41,049 nt of DNA from BTQM01 sp036985875 (GTDB lineage Bacteria > Patescibacteriota > Minisyncoccia > Phycocordibacterales > UBA1539): assembly GCA_036985875.1 (NCBI GenBank), contig BTQM01000002.1, positions 1 through 41,049 on the forward strand. Reading direction: 5' to 3'. Positions 37,501 through 41,049 of this stretch are shown here, piece after piece (the first letter of the stretch is position 1; every line of letters starts with the position of its first letter). Below the pieces are notes generated by a model. That model did no database searches. It saw only the letters and a program-made list of their open reading frames with translations, and was not told where the DNA came from. Position numbers and translations under genes: made by a program.

Positions 37501-37818
37501 ATGGCAAAAAAATTTCAAAAACGCAAAGAAGATTTTGTGTGTGAACATTGCACCACGGAGGTGGTGGGCAACGGCTACACCAACCATTGTCCGAGATGTA
37601 TTTGGAGCAAACATGTGGATATAAATCCGGGCGACCGCGCCTCCTCCTGTGAGGGGGCAATGCGAGCGATAGATATTGAAGTAAAAGCGTGCACATATAC
37701 CATCGTACATCAATGTATCCTGTGCGGGCACAAACGAAAAAACAAGGCGGTAAAAGGAGACAGTATTGACGCAATGCTTGCGATTCAAAGGGGGGGAGAC
37801 GGGAAAGAGAATAGGTAA
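37501..37818 (+). CDS. RNHCP domain protein
   Basis: The 105-aa zinc-binding protein has FVCEHCTTEVVGNGYTNHCP, CIWSKHVDINPGDRASSCEG and a late HQCILCGHKRKNKA, matching the RNHCP family (named after a conserved Arg-Asn-His-Cys-Pro motif; here TNHCP). There are four or more Cys/His pairs for zinc. Function is not established. Starts at 37492 and 37495 are also possible; 37501 gives MAKKFQKRKEDF, the best family start. Confidence 0.78.
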   Translation: MAKKFQKRKEDFVCEHCTTEVVGNGYTNHCPRCIWSKHVDINPGDRASSCEGAMRAIDIEVKACTYTIVHQCILCGHKRKNKAVKGDSIDAMLAIQRGGDGKENR

Positions 37819-37902
37819 GATAGACTAGAGCGATTTTACAATAAAGATGTTGAGAAAATACCATCCGTATTGCAGAGCGAGCTTTATCAATGGCGCTCTT
37901 TT

Positions 37903-37911
37903 TGTTACCAT
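37903..37911 (+). promoter_or_regulatory. Extended -10 box of trpS
   Basis: TGT-TACCAT ends 6 nt before ATG 37918, with TTATCA (37883-37888) 17 nt upstream. Leaderless arrangement. Confidence 0.5.
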
Positions 37912-37917
37912 GAAACT

Positions 37918-38922
37918 ATGGATCAGAATAAAAAAATAGTATTTACGGGAGATCGACCGACCGGGCGGCTTCATCTGGGACATTATGTCGGTTCCATCGT
38001 AAGTAGGGTAGAGCTTCAGGAAAAATATAAACAGTACGTGATGATCGCCGATGTGCAGGCGCTCACCGATAATTTTGACAATCCCGCGAAGGTTCGCAAT
38101 AGCGTACCGGAGATCGCAATCGACTACCTTTCAGTAGGAATTGATCCCGCTAAAACAACCATCTTTATACAGTCGCAAGTGCCGGAAATAGCCGAGCTCA
38201 CCCTCTATCTTTTAAACCTTGTAACGCTCGCGCGGCTAAAGCGCAATCCAACTGTGAAGGATGAGATGAAGCAAAAGGGCTTCGGTGAGGATGTTCCTGC
38301 GGGTTTTTTGACATACCCCATTAATCAGGCGGCCGACATTCTTGCCTTCAAGGCAAACGCGGTGCCGGTGGGGAAAGACCAGCTCCCTATGCTAGAGCAA
38401 GCGAACGAGATTGCGCATAAGTTTAACAGCATATACGGAAAGGTATTTGAAAAAATATATCCGATCATCTCACGTGCGCCGCGCCTCGCAGGCATTGACG
38501 GCAAGGCGAAGATGAGCAAGTCGCTCGGCAACGCCATCTATCTCTCCGACACACCAGAAGAGATAGAGCACAAGGTGATGTCCATGTACACTGACCCAAA
38601 CCACGTCCATGTTAGCGATCCTGGAGAAGTGAGAGGCAATATAGTATTCGAGTATCTTGATGCGTTTGACAATAACAAAGAAGAGCTTGAAGAGTTAAAA
38701 GGCCGCTACGAACGCGGGGGGTTGGGCGATGTGGAGATAAAAAAGCGTCTCATAGGGATTCTATACGAGCTCCTAACACCCATACGCGAGAAAAGGGAGC
38801 ATCTGGAAAAAGACCCCAAATACGTGATGGAAATACTGAAAGAAGGAACGAAGGAATCACGAAGGGTCGCGCAGAAGACTCTCGCCGAAGTTCGCGCAGC
38901 AATGCAGTTGCAGTATTTTTAA
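37918..38922 (+). CDS. trpS: Tryptophanyl-tRNA synthetase
   Basis: Class I synthetase charging tRNA-Trp. The 334-aa protein has the HIGH-type motif TGRLHLGHYVGS near residue 15, DVQALTDNF, the GKDQLPMLEQ region and KMSKS in GKAKMSKSLGN. Length is typical. The frame is open from 37870, but ATG 37918 gives the family N-terminus and lies just after a -10 box. Confidence 0.96.
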   Translation: MDQNKKIVFTGDRPTGRLHLGHYVGSIVSRVELQEKYKQYVMIADVQALTDNFDNPAKVRNSVPEIAIDYLSVGIDPAKTTIFIQSQVPEIAELTLYLLNLVTLARLKRNPTVKDEMKQKGFGEDVPAGFLTYPINQAADILAFKANAVPVGKDQLPMLEQANEIAHKFNSIYGKVFEKIYPIISRAPRLAGIDGKAKMSKSLGNAIYLSDTPEEIEHKVMSMYTDPNHVHVSDPGEVRGNIVFEYLDAFDNNKEELEELKGRYERGGLGDVEIKKRLIGILYELLTPIREKREHLEKDPKYVMEILKEGTKESRRVAQKTLAEVRAAMQLQYF

Positions 38923-39008
38923 TATTAAAAAAGGGCTTACGCGGTTAGCGCATTTCTTCATTATACCTATAACTGTATCCAACTGAGCAAGTCCTAAAAG
39001 AAATACAT

Positions 39009-39209
39009 ATGGAAAAAATTGAAAAAGACTTTGATCCCACCATCGCAATGCAGGTAGAACTGATGAGGAAACACCCCGATTGTTGGATCGAGAAGCACGC
39101 GGCGGAATTCAGAGACCTCGTTGAAAGCCACCCAGAAATAGTCCAAACATTCAAGAACGACCCCACCCGCGCAATAGAAGAACTGGAGGGCAAATTCTAT
39201 CACGGATAG
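39009..39209 (+). CDS. Hypothetical protein, 66 aa
   Basis: Not recognised. A soluble helical protein (IAMQVELMRKHPDCWIEKHA, EEFRDLVES-like, VQTFKNDPTRAIEELEGKF). A possible promoter TTAGCG-17-TATAAC lies at 38945-38973. No Shine-Dalgarno sequence. Confidence 0.5.
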   Translation: MEKIEKDFDPTIAMQVELMRKHPDCWIEKHAAEFRDLVESHPEIVQTFKNDPTRAIEELEGKFYHG

Positions 39210-39291
39210 GCGACACAAGCACCCCACTTGGAAACCCGGTGTTCAATAGAACCCCGCGAGGATGAATATTTAGCGGGAGAAGTAGTTCAAT

Positions 39292-39335
39292 GCTAGGCCC
39301 GCCGAAAAACAACTCTTCGGTGGGCTTAGCGTTTT
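39292..39335 (+). terminator. Strong terminator before the coiled-coil gene
   Basis: GCTAGGCCCGCCGAA (39292-39306) pairs with TTCGGTGGGCTTAGC (39316-39330), 15 bp with two G-U pairs, then G and four Ts. The gap from 39210 holds no gene. Confidence 0.8.
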
Positions 39336-39339
39336 AAGA

Positions 39340-39368
39340 TTGACATTTTCCCCTATCCCTGTTAGGGT
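39340..39368 (+). promoter_or_regulatory. Promoter of the coiled-coil protein gene
   Basis: Consensus TTGACA (39340-39345), 17 nt, TGT-TAGGGT (39360-39368). The leader is about 80 nt and contains CCAC...GTGG...CCAC segments that can form either of two hairpins. Confidence 0.6.
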
Positions 39369-39456
39369 GCTATCGAAGCCACGGAGCCCTGTGGTTCGCG
39401 CCACGAGGGAGTCATGGTACTGTTGTTTTACAATTTGAAAAAGGAGATAGAGACTC

Positions 39457-40119
39457 ATGAGTAAATTCTTACTTGCGGTTATACTGACGATCGGTTTAGT
39501 TCTACCATTCACACCAAGTTTTGCCACGACTGCCGTTCAAGAGATGACAGGCATTCAAAATGAAATGAAGAAAATCGACGGAGAGATCGGCACCTTGAAG
39601 GCAAAACTTCCCGGGCTTGCAGCTCTTCAGCGCGGGCGCGTACAAGAAGTCGCACAAAAGAAAAGTAAGCATGATGCAATACACAAGTATTACAGGGAAG
39701 AACTTCAGAAGTACAATACCAGATGCCTAGGCCGCCCACTTCTCGGTGACCATTATCGCAGTTGCAAGGCAAAGCAGGAGAGGTTGCAGCAGTATAAGAA
39801 TGCTAAACAACCCGAACTTCGCCGAATGATAACGCGTGTACGCGAACTAGGGCGCCAATACCAGGAAACAGCTAATGAAATAACGCTCACCAAGTCAGGG
39901 ATACAAAAAAAGGTCAATTATAAATCCAGACTTGAAGCAAGATTACAATCCTTGCGCAAGCGTATCATTGACGCGTGCCGTAATGTTCCCGCCGGTGCGA
40001 GCGATGAAGAGATCAAGCTCAAATGCGGAAATGTTCAATTTGACGGCGCCAATTCCAACCTGCCATCAGGCGATAATCTTCGTCCGCAGAGGCGCGGAAT
40101 TTCTATTACTCCGCGTTAA
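39457..40119 (+). CDS. Secreted coiled-coil protein, 220 aa
   Basis: Signal peptide MSKFLLAVILTIGLVLPFTP with cleavage near SFA-TT, then two long coiled-coil stretches (about 28-75 and 95-165; for example IQNEMKKIDGEIGTLKAKL) and a basic, probably unstructured end. Four cysteines (NTRCLG, RSCKAKQ, IIDACRN, LKCGN) may form disulfides outside the membrane. AAGGAG 10 nt before the ATG supports the start. Function unknown. Confidence 0.65.
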   Translation: MSKFLLAVILTIGLVLPFTPSFATTAVQEMTGIQNEMKKIDGEIGTLKAKLPGLAALQRGRVQEVAQKKSKHDAIHKYYREELQKYNTRCLGRPLLGDHYRSCKAKQERLQQYKNAKQPELRRMITRVRELGRQYQETANEITLTKSGIQKKVNYKSRLEARLQSLRKRIIDACRNVPAGASDEEIKLKCGNVQFDGANSNLPSGDNLRPQRRGISITPR

Positions 40120-40147
40120 GAACGAACTAAGTTTTTGTGAAATACAT

Positions 40148-40177
40148 GAGGCACGCCCTACGGACGTGCCTCTTTTT
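40148..40177 (+). terminator. Terminator of the coiled-coil protein gene
   Basis: GAGGCACG and CGTGCCTC (8 bp, 9-nt loop) followed by five Ts. Confidence 0.85.
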
Positions 40178-40486
40178 GTTTTGCTATTGATGCCCTTGTT
40201 GAAGTCTAAAGGCGGCAGGTATACCTTTATTTTACTAATTAGTATACCTCTACCATTGCTCACCGATCGCCTCGGTAAAACTCATGGTCTTTGCCTGTGA
40301 GGCGGGTTGGCGAAAGAGAGAATGTTTTGGGGCCCCACAAAGGACTTTCGGGTAAGGGAGCTATCTGGCGGAGGCAATGAGGGTGGGGTGGGGATAAATA
40401 TGGGGTATTGCGTGCAAGGAGAAGCGGGAAATGAAGGATGTCGAGAAGACAGAGAATTGAATTAGGGGGGTTTTGATGTCTTACAA
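40178..40486. other. Non-coding stretch
   Basis: No credible gene. AGGTATAC (from about 40,219) and GTATACCT flank 17 nt as an inverted repeat. The right part (40,320-40,450) is purine-rich with many GGGG runs and no stable ORF. Confidence 0.4.
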
Positions 40487-40492
40487 TATAAT
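40487..40492 (+). promoter_or_regulatory. -10 box before the attenuator-like element
   Basis: A consensus TATAAT; the transcript would start near 40,499, exactly where the three-segment hairpin element begins. The -35 region is weak. Confidence 0.45.
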
Positions 40493-40497
40493 GAAAG

Positions 40498-40540
40498 CTA
40501 ATTTCACCCTTAAAATTAGCGATATCTTGCTAATTTTTTT
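40498..40540 (+). promoter_or_regulatory. Three-segment attenuator-like element
   Basis: GCTAATTT (40498-40505), AAATTAGC (40513-40520) and GCTAATTT (40529-40536) are evenly spaced. The middle segment can pair with either outer one. Middle with right gives an intrinsic terminator running into Ts; left with middle gives the competing hairpin. It lies 76 nt before the DUF5679 gene. Confidence 0.55.
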
Positions 40541-40615
40541 CAGGTCTTCCCAAATGTGTAGTTTTCTGTATACTTTATAATAGTATTTTAATAGCTTTAA
40601 TAAACATTAAATATC

Positions 40616-40804
40616 ATGCCTGAATTAAAAGCACTTTGTATGAGATGTCGTGATGATAATAAAAAGCCAACCATGCAGACCATGAAAGACATTGAGGTAC
40701 AAGAGAAGAACAATAGGTACTCTGCCAAAGGGAAGTGCACACAGTGTGTAGGTAATATGTTCAAGTTCTTATCAAAAGACGACGCAGAGAAATACAAAAG
40801 CTAA
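40616..40804 (+). CDS. DUF5679 zinc-ribbon protein, 62 aa
   Basis: Two Cys pairs (ALCMRCRDD and GKCTQCVGNMFKF) around a short beta region, as in DUF5679 proteins. TATAAT at 40576-40581 suggests its own promoter with a leader of about 28 nt. No enzymatic motif; it is probably a small zinc-binding RNA- or protein-associated factor, but that is inference. Confidence 0.65.
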   Translation: MPELKALCMRCRDDNKKPTMQTMKDIEVQEKNNRYSAKGKCTQCVGNMFKFLSKDDAEKYKS

Positions 40805-40811
40805 ATACTCA

Positions 40812-40842
40812 AAACAAAAACCCCTTAAGGAGGTTTTTGTTT
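40812..40842 (+). terminator. Terminator after the DUF5679 gene
   Basis: AAACAAAAACC and GGTTTTTGTTT form an 11-bp stem around CCTTAAGGA. Confidence 0.75.
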
Positions 40843-40851
40843 AATATGACT

Positions 40852-40892
40852 ATGAGATACATTCGGACGTCCGATGTCCGAATGTATCTCAT
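40852..40892. repeat. 17-bp perfect inverted repeat before aspS
   Basis: ATGAGATACATTCGGAC (40852-40868) is exactly complementary to 40876-40892, with a 7-nt spacer GTCCGAT. No T-run follows directly. Confidence 0.8.
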
Positions 40893-40893
40893 T

Positions 40894-40913
40894 TCTCCTT
40901 CGGGGGATTTTTT
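40894..40913 (+). terminator. Short terminator directly after the inverted repeat
   Basis: TCTCC/GGGGA with a TTCG tetraloop, followed by six Ts. The T-run joins the TGC-TATGAT -10 box (40913-40921) of the next gene. Confidence 0.65.
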
Positions 40914-40921
40914 GCTATGAT
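40913..40921 (+). promoter_or_regulatory. Extended -10 box of aspS
   Basis: TGC-TATGAT ends 9 nt before ATG 40931. No Shine-Dalgarno sequence. Confidence 0.5.
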
Positions 40922-40930
40922 AACTCGTAT

Positions 40931-41049
40931 ATGGAGCGGATACTTATTAAAGATTTACATGAACATGTTGGCGAGCAGGTGAGTATCGCGGGATGGGTGG
41001 AAACGCAGCGCGACCATGGCAAGCTCATTTTCATTGACCTGCGCGACAG
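40931..41049 (+). CDS. aspS: Aspartyl-tRNA synthetase, N-terminal part only
   Basis: The window ends inside this gene. The 39 visible codons code for the OB-fold anticodon-binding start: VSIAGWVETQRDHGKLIFID followed by LRD. RDHG-x-LIF-x-DLRD is typical of AspRS rather than AsnRS or LysRS. The discriminating and the nondiscriminating forms cannot be told apart from this part. Confidence 0.75.
   Translation, partial: MERILIKDLHEHVGEQVSIAGWVETQRDHGKLIFIDLRD

Noticed and set aside
39274..39298. 5' half of a tRNA-Gly-like sequence (GCGGGAGAAGTAGTTCAATG)
   Set aside because: The D-arm-like start is followed by a terminator hairpin. No anticodon arm, T-arm (GGTTCGAATCC-like) or complementary acceptor strand follows.

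Overview
The window looks like about 41 kb of chromosome from a Candidate Phyla Radiation (Patescibacteria) bacterium, most likely a parcubacterium. This rests on gene content and style: very tight packing, several housekeeping proteins trimmed to a domain minimum (UvrA without its insertion domain, UvrC without the C-terminal HhH domain, AlaRS without the C-terminal domain, short L13), and small families common in that group (RNHCP, DUF5679, a baseplate-J-like membrane protein paired with an actin-fold ATPase). No rRNA, tRNA, CRISPR array, transposase or prophage was found. The taxonomic call is inference, because no marker search could be run.

Layout. 1-1.7 kb: tail of a ROK-family protein, then a leftward thyA-folA operon. 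1.9-11 kb: a secreted thrombospondin-type-3-repeat protein and the excision-repair genes uvrB, uvrA and uvrC, separated by small unknown genes. 11-18 kb: a mixed accessory stretch with YqeY-like, DUF389, mnmA, a secreted ankyrin protein, an ATP-cone/PD-(D/E)XK protein, a CPA2 antiporter and MgtC/SapB. 18-21 kb: pyrH-alaS-mazG-like, preceded by a 133-nt nested inverted-repeat element. 21-23.6 kb: FtsA/PilM-like ATPase and baseplate-J-like membrane protein. 23.7-28.3 kb: infA-rpmJ-rpsM-rpsK-rpsD-rpoA-rplQ-rplM-rpsI. 28.4-32.1 kb: grpE-dnaK-dnaJ. 32.3-36.1 kb: a methyltransferase-like protein and two tandem histidine kinases with opposite defects. 36.1-41 kb: two tiny membrane proteins, a lytic transglycosylase, an RNHCP protein, trpS, a secreted coiled-coil protein, a DUF5679 zinc ribbon and the start of aspS.

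Gene expression. Two start architectures coexist. About ten genes have an extended -10 box (often TGN-TATAAT) ending 6-9 nt before the ATG, which predicts leaderless mRNAs. About ten others, mostly secreted, membrane or unknown genes plus thyA-folA, have a clear Shine-Dalgarno sequence 5-9 nt upstream and a transcribed leader.

The strongest candidate for something undescribed is the kinase pair at 33.4-36.1 kb. The first kinase keeps the phospho-acceptor His but has a broken G2 box. The second has an intact ATP-binding domain but Ser in place of the His. The two share a 56-bp identical DNA tract coding the dimerisation helix. They may work only together. Other notable items are the structured pyrH leader, a three-segment attenuator-like element near 40.5 kb and a duplicated spacer in front of rpsK and rplQ.
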